The position numbers and the translations under genes were made by a program. Below, one piece after another: positions 53,533-61,472 of a DNA stretch of 64,000 bases. The DNA lies in assembly GCF_040683095.1 (NCBI RefSeq), contig NZ_JBFBCI010000025.1:51946-115945 (forward strand). Direction: 5' to 3'. The notes under the pieces were generated by a model that ran no database searches, was not told the origin of the DNA, and saw only the letters and a list, made by a program, of their open reading frames with translations. The first letter of the stretch is position 1. Every line of letters starts with the position of its first letter. The DNA comes from Sphaerisporangium sp040683095 (GTDB lineage Bacteria; Actinomycetota; Actinomycetes; Streptosporangiales; Streptosporangiaceae).

Positions 53533-55044
53533 TCATCCGAGACGGTCCAGCCATGAGAAGAAGAGAGGGAAGACCCGCCGGGCCGCGTGGTCGGAGAGCA
53601 TGCCGTGGCCCTCGCCCTCGATGGCGACCCATTCCGATCCGGACGGCAGGTCGTCCACGTGGGTGCGGACCGCCTCCACGGGGATGCGCGGGTCTCGTTC
53701 GCCGTGCGCGACGAAATGCGGCACGGCGGCGAACGGGACATGTGCCGCGAAGCGACCGGCCGCCGTCCGCAGGAAGGCCTCGACCTGCGGATGCCCGGAC
53801 CCGTCGAGATCCGAGGGCCGCAGGAAACCGCCGAGCAGGAACACGCCGCGTACCTCGGGCGCGATCCGGGCGACACGGCTCGCCAGGTAGCCTCCGTAGC
53901 TCATCCCTCCGACCACGACCGGGCCGATCGCGGTCCGGCGCAGCACGCTCAGCGCGTCGTCCGCGTCGTCCACCCCGTAGTGTCCGGGCAGCGGAGCGCG
54001 GACCGCGGGATCGACGAGTCCGCTGCCGCGCAGGTTCGGCTGGACGACGCGCCAGCCGGCCAGTGCCAGCGACTCGGCGAACGGCGACCAGGTCGCCAGG
54101 TTCGACCCGTTCGGGCCGCCGTGCAGGAGCAGCACGGTGCCGCGCGCCTGGCCCGGGGGGTCGCGCAGCAGGGTGGGCAGGGGACAGCGCGGCCCCTCGA
54201 TGACGGTGCAGACGGCGGAGGGCAGGCCGTCGGCACCCGGCGGGGCAGGGTTCAGCAGGACCTGTTCCCCGCCGGCCAGCCGTCCCGCCTCGACCAGTTC
54301 GAGCCGGCGCGGCTGCCCGGGGGAGGTCCAGCTCAGGCCGACGAGGTCGCCCTCGGCCCGGACGTCGTCCACCACGATCTGGGCGGGCTCCACCACGCGG
54401 CGCAGCGCCCCCGAGCGTACGTGCCAGGCGTACGGGACGCGTCCCGGCCAGGCCTCCAGGACCACGACGACCTCGTGCTCGGACAGCCAAGGCCCGGCCG
54501 AGATCACCGGGCCGTCCCAGTGCGAGACGCCGTCGCGGTCCACGCACACGACCCGGCGAGCCCTGCCCTGGCGCAGCAGCAGGGCGATCCGGTCGTGTCC
54601 GGGGAACGCGGGCACGACGCACTCGGCCGTCGCTCCGGGGGGCAGCCGCACCTCCCCGGCGACCGGATGCGCGACGGCACGCCCGTCGGGGGTCAGGACC
54701 GCGCGCGGCTCGGCGTGTTCCGGTTCCGCGTGGACGCCGGCCAGCGGTATCGGCAGGCTGCTCGCCCGCTCGGCCGCGAGGTCCTGGAACACCTCGGCCA
54801 CCAGGCGCCCGCCGGTCCACTCCGGGCGGGAGTGCCACCGGGACCCGATGGTGAGCCTGGTCCACCGGCCGTCCGCGAGCAGCGCGAGGTGGCGATCGGA
54901 CCAGGCGTCGGTGCTGACCACCGGACCGGCGGGGGTGAGCGCGAACGCCGGTCGTGAGGCGTCGAGCTGTGCCCGCCGGAACGGGGCGGGCAGCGGCCCG
55001 GTGATCTCCGGCGACCGGTCGGGCAGCGGAACGACGTCCGGCAT
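53533..55044 (-). CDS. S9-type serine peptidase (prolyl oligopeptidase-like)
   Basis: ATG 55044 is preferred (AAAGG six bases before); ATG 55047 and GTG 55059 are in frame. The 503-residue cytosolic protein has an N-terminal propeller-like half (VVSTDAWSDRHLALLADGRW onward) and a C-terminal hydrolase with LLLHGGPNGSNLATWSPFAE, nucleophile VVVGGMSYGGYLASRVA, Asp in VAHGERDPRIPVEA and His in EGEGHGM. The catalytic triad is complete. In this operon it is a candidate leader peptidase for the precursor peptide. It follows the SRPBCC-PDZ gene by 15 bases. Confidence 0.85.
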   Translation of the reverse strand: MPDVVPLPDRSPEITGPLPAPFRRAQLDASRPAFALTPAGPVVSTDAWSDRHLALLADGRWTRLTIGSRWHSRPEWTGGRLVAEVFQDLAAERASSLPIPLAGVHAEPEHAEPRAVLTPDGRAVAHPVAGEVRLPPGATAECVVPAFPGHDRIALLLRQGRARRVVCVDRDGVSHWDGPVISAGPWLSEHEVVVVLEAWPGRVPYAWHVRSGALRRVVEPAQIVVDDVRAEGDLVGLSWTSPGQPRRLELVEAGRLAGGEQVLLNPAPPGADGLPSAVCTVIEGPRCPLPTLLRDPPGQARGTVLLLHGGPNGSNLATWSPFAESLALAGWRVVQPNLRGSGLVDPAVRAPLPGHYGVDDADDALSVLRRTAIGPVVVGGMSYGGYLASRVARIAPEVRGVFLLGGFLRPSDLDGSGHPQVEAFLRTAAGRFAAHVPFAAVPHFVAHGERDPRIPVEAVRTHVDDLPSGSEWVAIEGEGHGMLSDHAARRVFPLFFSWLDRLG

Positions 55045-55059
55045 CATGGCCTTTCCCAC

Positions 55060-55779
55060 TCAGGAGGGCGTGTACTGCTTCGCCCGCAGCACCACCGGCA
55101 CGAGGCGGTCCCCGACCAGCAGTTCCACCCGTTCCCCCGGCCGGTGGCTCTCGACCCACGCGTCCAGGTCGTCCAGGCTGCCGAACAGGAAGTCGCCGCA
55201 GGAGCGGATGACGTCGCCCGCACGGACCCCGGCCAGGTCGGCGGGAGCGCCGACGGCCACGTCCTGCACCAGCATGCCCTCGCCGCGAACGGCTCCGACG
55301 GGGATCACCCCGAGCTCGGTCTTGTGCATTGTGTGGTAGTTCTTCGGCGTTCCGTCCAGGTAGTCGCCGAGCAGCTCCAGGAAGTGGTCCCAGTGGTGCA
55401 GGAAGCCGTCGCGCTCGAACCTGCCGTTGCCGTCCGTGGGGAAGCCGTCCTGCCGGAGCTTCAGGCGGGTGTGCGTGTCCCCCGAATCCGCCGGTACGTC
55501 CGTCAGCTCGAACGTCATCCGGATCTCGGCGTCGCAGGCGATGAGGCGGATCACCAGCTCCAGGCGGCGGAGCCGGTCCAGGACCTCGATCCGCCCGCTG
55601 TAGGTGGTCGGCATGCGCGCGCCGGCGTCGTACACCCAGCACAGCGCCGCCCCCTCGCGTTCGGGCATGACACTGGCCACCGTGCCCAGCCAGTGCTCGG
55701 CCGCCCCCGGGTCGAAGATGGTCTGCCAGACCCTCTCCCGGGGGTGCCGCAGCAGGCGCTCCAGGCTGTTGCTCACCAT
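55060..55779 (-). CDS. SRPBCC (AHSA1-like) protein fused to a PDZ domain
   Basis: The 239-residue protein has an N-terminal SRPBCC/AHSA1 domain (HPRERVWQTIFDPGAAEHWLG, TYSGRIEVLDRLRRLEL, FLHHWDHFLELLGDYLDG). About 80 C-terminal residues form a PDZ domain (GMLVQDVAVGAPADLAGVRA, GDVIRSCGDFLFGSLDDLDAWVESHRPGE). SRPBCC folds bind hydrophobic ligands and PDZ domains grip C-terminal tails. The fusion is rare, and a PDZ next to a precursor with a free C-terminal SY end is suggestive. Gap of 13 bases from the MFS gene. Confidence 0.8.
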   Translation of the reverse strand: MVSNSLERLLRHPRERVWQTIFDPGAAEHWLGTVASVMPEREGAALCWVYDAGARMPTTYSGRIEVLDRLRRLELVIRLIACDAEIRMTFELTDVPADSGDTHTRLKLRQDGFPTDGNGRFERDGFLHHWDHFLELLGDYLDGTPKNYHTMHKTELGVIPVGAVRGEGMLVQDVAVGAPADLAGVRAGDVIRSCGDFLFGSLDDLDAWVESHRPGERVELLVGDRLVPVVLRAKQYTPS

Positions 55780-55792
55780 CGTGTACTCCTTC

Positions 55793-57088
55793 TCATGCTG
55801 ACTGACGGTCGGCCGGGGGCGGCGTCAGCTCCGCGACCCGGGAACGCGTGATCGTGACACTGGCGAACACGGCGAGCGCGAGCATGATCGCGCCGGCGAC
55901 CACGAACGACATGCGCAGCCCGGACAGCGAGGCGAGGACGCCGCCCAGCAGCGCGCCGAACGGCATCGCCCCGTAGGTGACCAACCGGTGCACGCCGGTG
56001 ACCCTGCCGAGCAGGTGGTCCGGTGTGCCGGACTGTCGCAGGGACATCTGGTTGACGTTCCAGATCGCGGCACCGAGCCCGGCCAGGACCTCCCCGGCCC
56101 CCGCGATCCACGGGTTCGGCGCGGCGGCGGTGACCAGGCACGCGACCCCCGCCACGACGAGCGCCAGCCGGAGGCTGATCGCCGTGCCGAACCACCTGTT
56201 GAGCCGCCCGGCCGGCGCCGCGCCGAAGAGGGCGCCGAAGGAGCCCACGGCGAGCAGCAGGCTGAAGCCGAAGGCGCCCAGGCCGAACACCTGCTGGGCG
56301 AAGAGCACGAAGATGGCGCTCTGCGCGAGGCACGCCACGTTGAACAGGCCGGCGATGCCGGTGATCGCCCTCAGCACCGGCTGCCGCCACAGCCAGGAGA
56401 AGCCCTCGCCGATGGCCTGCCGCATGCCGCCCTCGCCGAGGGTGTTGCGGGCCACGTGATAGTCGCCGCGCATCCTGCGCAGGAGGAGGGCGCTGACCAG
56501 GAAGGACAGCGCGTCGCCGAAGAAGGAGAGCGACCGCGACATGGTGAACAGCAGACCGCCGAGGGGCGGGCCGACGAACGACTCCACCGTGTTCCGCGAT
56601 CCGACCAGCCACGAGTTGGCCCGCTGGATCCGCTCGGGGTCGTTCGCCACCACCCTGGGCAGCACGGCGGCGCTGGCGCTGTCGAATACGGTGTCGGCGA
56701 TCGCGATCAGGAAGCCCACCACCATCAGCAGGGCGATGCCGGCGGACCCCGTCGCCACGGCCACCGCGAGCCCCGCAGTCAGCCCGGCGCGGACCAGATC
56801 GCTGATCCACATGGCCCGTTTGCGGTCCCACCGGTCGGCCATGACGCCCGCGGGCAGGGCGAACAGCAGCCAGGGCAGCCTGCCGACGACGACCACCGAC
56901 GACACCACGATCGGGTCGCTGGACAGCGTGGCCGCCAGCAACGGCAGCGCCGCGGAGGAGATCCCGTTGCCGAGGAGCGACACGGTCGTCGCCCCCCACA
57001 GCATGGGGAAGTCGGGCGCGAGCGCGGACAGGCCGAACCGGCTCGGCCGGCCGGGTGGACTCGTGTTGCGCAGGGTGTCCGCCATCAT
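55793..57088 (-). CDS. MFS exporter (EntS-like) of the RiPP-like operon
   Basis: The ATG at 57088 overlaps the JmjC stop by 4 bases (ATGA) with AAGGA ahead. The 431-residue protein has about 12 helices (MLWGATTVSLLGNGISSAAL, PAGVMADRWDRKRAMWISD motif A, GLFNVACLAQSAIFVLFAQQ). It resembles MFS_3/EntS siderophore and peptide-like exporters. It would export the mature product. Confidence 0.87.
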   Translation of the reverse strand: MMADTLRNTSPPGRPSRFGLSALAPDFPMLWGATTVSLLGNGISSAALPLLAATLSSDPIVVSSVVVVGRLPWLLFALPAGVMADRWDRKRAMWISDLVRAGLTAGLAVAVATGSAGIALLMVVGFLIAIADTVFDSASAAVLPRVVANDPERIQRANSWLVGSRNTVESFVGPPLGGLLFTMSRSLSFFGDALSFLVSALLLRRMRGDYHVARNTLGEGGMRQAIGEGFSWLWRQPVLRAITGIAGLFNVACLAQSAIFVLFAQQVFGLGAFGFSLLLAVGSFGALFGAAPAGRLNRWFGTAISLRLALVVAGVACLVTAAAPNPWIAGAGEVLAGLGAAIWNVNQMSLRQSGTPDHLLGRVTGVHRLVTYGAMPFGALLGGVLASLSGLRMSFVVAGAIMLALAVFASVTITRSRVAELTPPPADRQSA

Positions 57089-58425
57089 CGGTCCTTTCTG
57101 TCGGGTGCACCGGCTGGGAGAGGCTCGGGCGCGAGGTCGAGTCGCAGCAGGCCATGCCGGAGCAACTCGGCCACCAGCTCGCGGCCCTCGTCGGCGGACG
57201 GCCCGCCTTCGCCGGAGGCCGCGCGGACCAGCTCGTCCACCCGCCACGGGGTACGGGCGAGCAGCCGCCGCACCAGGGGGGCGCAGACGGCGTCGAAGTC
57301 GTAGCGCTTGCCTGCGGACACCAGGACGCACCGGCGGCCGTCCTCCTGGAAGGCCACCGGCCGGGGCGAGGCCAGCACCACGACGGTGTCCGCCGGGCAG
57401 TCGCCGCCCTGCCCGGCCGCCGCGTACGGCAGCGAGTGCCGGGGCCTGGCCTGCTCGCGCCCGTCGCGTTCGGCGACGTACCGGCGCAGCCCGTCCTCGG
57501 TGAGCAGGGCGCCGATCTCCTCCCGCAGCACGGACAGCCGGGCCGCCGTTTCGTCGTCCCACCCGGTGAACGGCAGGTCGAAGCGCGCCTCCGCGAGGCG
57601 GCGCTGCCGCTCGACCACCCACTTCAGGAAGTCCTCGACCACCGGCCGCCGGAAGCCGATGGTGAGGTGGACGGTCGTGCCGCCGACGGGCCGGACGGCG
57701 TGCCAGTGGCCGCGCGGCACGTACAACGCCTCGCCCTCGCGCAGCTCGAACTGCCGCAAGGGGGCCGCGGGGCATTCGTTGAGGGGCTCGTCGCCGGGCA
57801 GCGGCACAGGACGGCCGACGCCGAACAGCTGCCATTCCTTGCGGCCGTAGATCTGCAGGATGAGCCCGTCATGGTCGTCCCAGTGCGGGTCGAAGGCGCC
57901 GACCTCCCCCCAGGAGGCGTAGAGGTTGACGAACACCTCCGCGCGCAGGTCGTGTTCGAGGGCTTCGGCGAGGTCCCGTACCGCCGGAACGGCCTCGTCC
58001 ACCGAGCCGAAGACCAGCGTCGCGCCTTCGCGCAGCCGGGCGTGCAGTTTCGTGCTGCTGACGCGGAGCGCGGGTTCCCTGCCGACGCCTCGGCCCGGGA
58101 TCGGCTCGACGTAGGACGACGGGGGCAGCGACTTGTTCGCCTTGGCCACCTGCATCCGCAGCGGCCAGGCCCGGTGGCCGTCGAGCAGCCGGTTGAGCTC
58201 GGCCCAGGGCAGCAGGTGGTGGAAGCGGTCCGGCTCGCCGGTGTCGTGGTAGCAGTCCCTGCCCCAGTACCGGTCGAGGAACCGTTCACCGGTGATGGTG
58301 CCGAGAACGCGGTCCAGCGCGTGGCCGCCCGCGCCGGTGCCGCCGGGGTCGCCGGGGTTCGGCCCTGGCAGGTCGGACAGGGGGTCCAGCTCGCCGACCA
58401 CGAGCAGCCTGCGTGTCTCCGCCAT
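57085..58425 (-). CDS. JmjC/cupin-4 type Fe(II)/2-oxoglutarate-like oxygenase
   Basis: ATG 58425 (GGGGGTG ahead) gives 446 residues. The JmjC core has FVNLYASWGEVGAFDPHWDD with the HxD iron ligands, then GLILQIYGRKEWQLFG, and the distal His in YVPRGHWHAVRPVGGTTVH. This is the cupin_4 type of ribosomal-oxygenase relatives, which hydroxylate His or Arg side chains in proteins. The C-terminal 110 residues (KRYDFDAVCAPLVRRLLAR to ELVAELLRHGLLRL) look like a winged helix, which could be the usual dimer arm or a RiPP-recognition (PqqD-like) fold. In this operon it probably hydroxylates the precursor peptide. Confidence 0.85.
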   Translation of the reverse strand: MAETRRLLVVGELDPLSDLPGPNPGDPGGTGAGGHALDRVLGTITGERFLDRYWGRDCYHDTGEPDRFHHLLPWAELNRLLDGHRAWPLRMQVAKANKSLPPSSYVEPIPGRGVGREPALRVSSTKLHARLREGATLVFGSVDEAVPAVRDLAEALEHDLRAEVFVNLYASWGEVGAFDPHWDDHDGLILQIYGRKEWQLFGVGRPVPLPGDEPLNECPAAPLRQFELREGEALYVPRGHWHAVRPVGGTTVHLTIGFRRPVVEDFLKWVVERQRRLAEARFDLPFTGWDDETAARLSVLREEIGALLTEDGLRRYVAERDGREQARPRHSLPYAAAGQGGDCPADTVVVLASPRPVAFQEDGRRCVLVSAGKRYDFDAVCAPLVRRLLARTPWRVDELVRAASGEGGPSADEGRELVAELLRHGLLRLDLAPEPLPAGAPDRKDR

Positions 58426-58439
58426 GATCACCCCCGAGG

Positions 58440-59663
58440 TCAGACGTCGGCCCGGTGGACCGGCAGGCGTGCCGCCGGATCCAGGTCCAGCAGGAGGCGG
58501 CGGGCGTGCTCGGCCTCGTCCGGCCGCCCCAGCCGCTCCGCGCACACGGCCGCCGCGTTCGCCGCCGACGCCCCGCGCAGCGTGCCGGAGCCCGCGGCCC
58601 GCAGGAACGTCTCCAGCGCGGCCTCCCAGTCGCCGCGCCCGGCGAGGTAGGCGCCGATCGCGTAGAGCGGCTCGGGATCGACGGGGTCAAGGGCGAGCAG
58701 TTGCCCGACGGCGTCGTCGGGCGCGCTCGCCGTGCCGGCCAGGGTGTCCAGCTTGAGGTGGGCCTCCAGCACCAGCCCCCGGTTCTCCCGCTGGTAGTGG
58801 GCCTGCACCGGGTTCTCGGCCGACCGCGCCAGGGCGTCGTCGTGTTCCATGGCGGCGCGCATGTGCGCGACCACCGGCTCCCGGTCGCGGCCGGACAGCT
58901 CGTGCAGCGCGGCGGCGCGGTGGTAGCGGCTGGTCACCAGGTGCGCCAGCCAGCCCGGCTCCTCGCCGAGACCGGCGAGGGACCGCTCCGCCTCGGCGAG
59001 CCATCGGGCCGCCTCCTCCCGGTCGCTGCCACGGGCGCGGGTGGAGACCAGTTGCAGGGCCGCGAGGGTGCGCAAAGCCGGGCGGACGGCGTCGCGGGCC
59101 AGCCGGCCGAAGATCTCGTACGGGATGGGGGACTTCCTGTTGAGCTGGTAGGCCGCACGGGACACCTCGTAGACCAGCTGCTGGCGGAGCGGGTCGGCGT
59201 CGATGGCGACGGTACCGACCAGGCGTACGGCGTGGCGGTGGAAGCCGAGTTGCGTGAGCAGGGCCACGACGACGACCCGGCGTGCCGTCGGCAGGTCGGC
59301 CCAGCGCTCCAGTGCCTCGACGAGGGCCCGCCAGCGCGGCGAGCGCACCTCCTCGGGGAGCGCCGCGGGCTGCCGGCACAGGTGCCGGTGGCTTCTGGCC
59401 TGCACGATGACCTGGTAGCGGGAACTGGTCACGGATACCGTGCTGAACCAGTTGGGCACGACCGCCTCCTCCTCGCCGGTGAGCATCCGGGCGAGGTGGA
59501 CGGCATGCCGGGAGCGCAGCGGGACGGGGTCGGCGGCATCGCGCAGGTCGAGCCACCCGGTCCAGCGGCGAGCCAGTTCGGCCGTATCGAGCGCGTCCGC
59601 CGTCGGGAACCACAGCTCGCCGAATGACCGGGAATCGTCGCGCTGATAGGCGAAGGAAGGCAC
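58440..59663 (-). CDS. TPR-like helical protein, function unknown
   Basis: GTG 59663 follows AGGAG by six bases, the same region that holds the YcaO stop. The 407-residue protein starts MPSFAYQRDDSRSFGELWFP. The latter half is helical with TPR-like pairs (PEPLYAIGAYLAGRGDWEAALETFLRAA, NAAAVCAERLGRPDEAEHARRL). It has no catalytic motif. It lies between YcaO and JmjC genes, so it may scaffold the modification enzymes. I do not recognise a family for the N-terminal half. Confidence 0.75.
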   Translation of the reverse strand: MPSFAYQRDDSRSFGELWFPTADALDTAELARRWTGWLDLRDAADPVPLRSRHAVHLARMLTGEEEAVVPNWFSTVSVTSSRYQVIVQARSHRHLCRQPAALPEEVRSPRWRALVEALERWADLPTARRVVVVALLTQLGFHRHAVRLVGTVAIDADPLRQQLVYEVSRAAYQLNRKSPIPYEIFGRLARDAVRPALRTLAALQLVSTRARGSDREEAARWLAEAERSLAGLGEEPGWLAHLVTSRYHRAAALHELSGRDREPVVAHMRAAMEHDDALARSAENPVQAHYQRENRGLVLEAHLKLDTLAGTASAPDDAVGQLLALDPVDPEPLYAIGAYLAGRGDWEAALETFLRAAGSGTLRGASAANAAAVCAERLGRPDEAEHARRLLLDLDPAARLPVHRADV

Positions 59664-59672
59664 GTGGGGCTC

Positions 59673-60713
59673 CTAAACCACTGGGCAGGGCAGGTGGGAA
59701 GGCGGGGTGAGCGGTTCGAAGACCTCCGAGCCGTGGCACACGACGCGGTACACGACGTGGTCGTCGGCGGAGGGCAGCCGCACCTCGACCGGCTGGCGTC
59801 CGAACAGGGACTCCGCCGCGTCCAGCAGCGCCGCCGGGTCGGCCGGGGCCCGCCGGAGGGCGCCGCGCCCCGCGATCCGGCTTTCGACGAAGTCCAGGTG
59901 CGCCGCGCCGGCCGCGGCCACGGCGTGTCCTCGGTCCCGGTCGCGGCTCTGCAGGCTGCTCGACGGGCGCGCGCCCAGTGCGAGCCTGGCCGCCACCGCC
60001 TCGTAGACCGCGTGCCGTACGGCGTCGGCGGTGTCGCCTCTCGCCGCGGCGCCGCAGGTGAGGGCGGTACCGCCGGTTCGGTGGAGCAGGGCGAGCACGA
60101 TGTCCGGGTACGGCCGGGCCACGCGGACGGTGCGCAGGCCGACCTCGTGATCGCGCAGGCCGGTGAGCAGTCCCGCGGGCAGCACGGAGTCGTGCAGGTG
60201 GTCCAGGTCCTCGAACTGGATGTCACCGGTGCGCCAGCCGCGGGCCAGCACGTGCCGCTCGATCACTTCCAGCAGCGCGGATGTCCGTGCCCGCCGCCGG
60301 TCCGTGCCCGCGCCGGTGCCGGCCGACGTCTGCACGCACCACCGCTCCTCGGGCGGCGGCGGGTCCCAGCCGAGGAAGACCGCCTGGGCCGGCACCGCCG
60401 TCTCGGCGCCGTCGCGCATGCCGGTTCCGACCACCCAGTGGCAGGGCGGAGAACCGGCGTCCAGCAACGCGGCGGGTTCGACCCGGGGGAGTGCGCCGGG
60501 ATCCGCCAGCAGCGGCAGCACACCGGCCGCCGACACGTGGCTCACGTGCTGGACGTACTCGCCGAGCGCGCGCCGCGCCGCCCGGCCAGGGTCGTCGTCG
60601 CAGGCTCCGCCGCTGATTCCAGTCTCGTCGCTCATCCAGGCGACGTGGACGGCGCCATTGATCAGAGGGCGCACCGTGGGCCCGGCGGCCCGCACCGCTC
60701 CCCGGTGGGTCAT
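59673..60713 (-). CDS. YcaO-family cyclodehydratase/thioamidation-type enzyme
   Basis: ATG 60713 follows TAGGAGTAAGT. The 346-residue protein has both YcaO motifs: AARRALGEYVQHVSHV (motif 1, about residue 46) and SAGTGAGTDRRRARTSALLE followed by VIERHVLARGW (motif 2, about residue 140), with Glu residues for Mg-ATP. The C-terminus ends PPSHLPCPVV, a proline-rich end typical of YcaO active sites. YcaO enzymes activate peptide backbones to make azolines, amidines or thioamides. Here no ThiF/E1 or TfuA partner is encoded, so it is a stand-alone YcaO. The 131-base space after the precursor gene fits a leader-type operon. Confidence 0.85.
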   Translation of the reverse strand: MTHRGAVRAAGPTVRPLINGAVHVAWMSDETGISGGACDDDPGRAARRALGEYVQHVSHVSAAGVLPLLADPGALPRVEPAALLDAGSPPCHWVVGTGMRDGAETAVPAQAVFLGWDPPPPEERWCVQTSAGTGAGTDRRRARTSALLEVIERHVLARGWRTGDIQFEDLDHLHDSVLPAGLLTGLRDHEVGLRTVRVARPYPDIVLALLHRTGGTALTCGAAARGDTADAVRHAVYEAVAARLALGARPSSSLQSRDRDRGHAVAAAGAAHLDFVESRIAGRGALRRAPADPAALLDAAESLFGRQPVEVRLPSADDHVVYRVVCHGSEVFEPLTPPSHLPCPVV

Positions 60714-60844
60714 ACTTACTCCTAGGCGAACATCGACCGTCACTCCAGGTGCGGACGCGGCGGGGTGCCTGCGCAGGCGACCCACCCCACCACGTCCTTC
60801 CGATCGGCCGCTCCCAGGTCACGGGTGGGCGGACGACCTACGCG

Positions 60845-60922
60845 TCAGTAAGACTTGTTGCCGAGCACGTCGAACTCCGCGGCTTCCTCGTCGACCTGAC
60901 CCAGGTCCCAGCTGATCTCCAT
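60845..60922 (-). CDS. Candidate RiPP precursor peptide, 25 residues
   Basis: On the minus strand an ATG at 60922 lies 11 bases after GAGGAGG. The 25-codon ORF begins MEISWDLGQVDEEAAE and ends FDVLGNKSY before TGA. It has an acidic leader-like half (SWDLGQVDEEAAEFD) and a short polar core-like end. There is no Cys, so a classic thiazole or lanthionine is excluded; Ser, Asn, Lys and Tyr are the possible modification sites. It is the first gene of a tight operon with YcaO. The short length and the absence of a homologue known to me keep this a prediction. Confidence 0.7.
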   Translation of the reverse strand: MEISWDLGQVDEEAAEFDVLGNKSY

Positions 60923-61417
60923 GGACGCGTTCACCTCCTCTCGTAGTTCGTGGAATCCTGGCGGGCTCGGAGGTATGGCGCATCTCGCAGATTGCTAGAC
61001 TGAGCGGTTCACGTGCTGTCGGAATCGGTAGTCGTCGGCCCGCCTAATCCGGCGAGGAGAACCTCGACGAGCAATTTCCGCTGCCGAATCCTGTCTGCAC
61101 ATATCCCGCCATATAGCGGTATTTCGGGTAAAACCGGTTTTGTGGGGCCCAAACGCGGTCTTCCCAGGTCAATGCCACCGCTCCGCGTTATCGGATCATC
61201 GCGATGCGGGGGAGGACGCATCCTCGCGCGGACGTACTGCGCCCGGTGAGGCGTCCGATTCGTACAAGCCATCGCAGGCAGGGTGGCGGGATCATGAGGA
61301 TATGGAATTCGACCTGACCAAGGCGGCGACCTTCATGGTCACGCACGCGCCAACTCGGGCGGCTCGGGGGCGTAGAAGCTTCCGACTCTCCCTGGTCGGG
61401 GTGGGGTGCTGGGCGGG
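60923..61417. other. Operon promoter region and displaced gene start
   Basis: It should hold the promoter of the precursor operon (minus); I could not define -10/-35 boxes. Positions 61234-61350 are one copy of the 117-bp repeat, with an aborted ORF at 61302 (MEFDLTKAATFMVTHAP then unrelated). Confidence 0.5.
61234..61350 (+). repeat. Left copy of a 117-bp direct repeat (gene-start duplicate)
   Basis: It matches 63316-63432 without gaps (offset 2082, about 90% identity), including a ribosome site and the start MEFDLTKAA of the terpene-cyclase-like gene. Here the frame goes astray after MVTHAP. The two copies bracket the Schlafen-type gene. Confidence 0.85.
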
Positions 61418-61447
61418 ACATGCTAGCTAGCATGCTAGCTAGCATGT
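61418..61447. promoter_or_regulatory. Perfect 30-bp palindrome upstream of the Schlafen-type gene
   Basis: ACATGCTAGCTAGCA is followed directly by its exact reverse complement. It contains two overlapping units of GCTAGCTAGC type. It lies 26-55 bases before the ATG at 61473, in the promoter zone, so it is probably an operator for a dimer or pair of dimers. Confidence 0.75.
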
Positions 61448-61472
61448 GGCCAATGACAGGGCAGGAAGACCG

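Noticed and set aside
60778..60830. Complementary arms (GACCCACCC and GGGTGGG) between precursor and YcaO, as attenuator
   Set aside because: The loop would be about 35 bases and the arms short; too weak to call a terminator or attenuator.
60749..60946. Plus-strand ORF antisense to the precursor peptide
   Set aside because: It has no ribosome site and is the shadow of the 25-codon peptide gene, which has a good one and lies in the operon.
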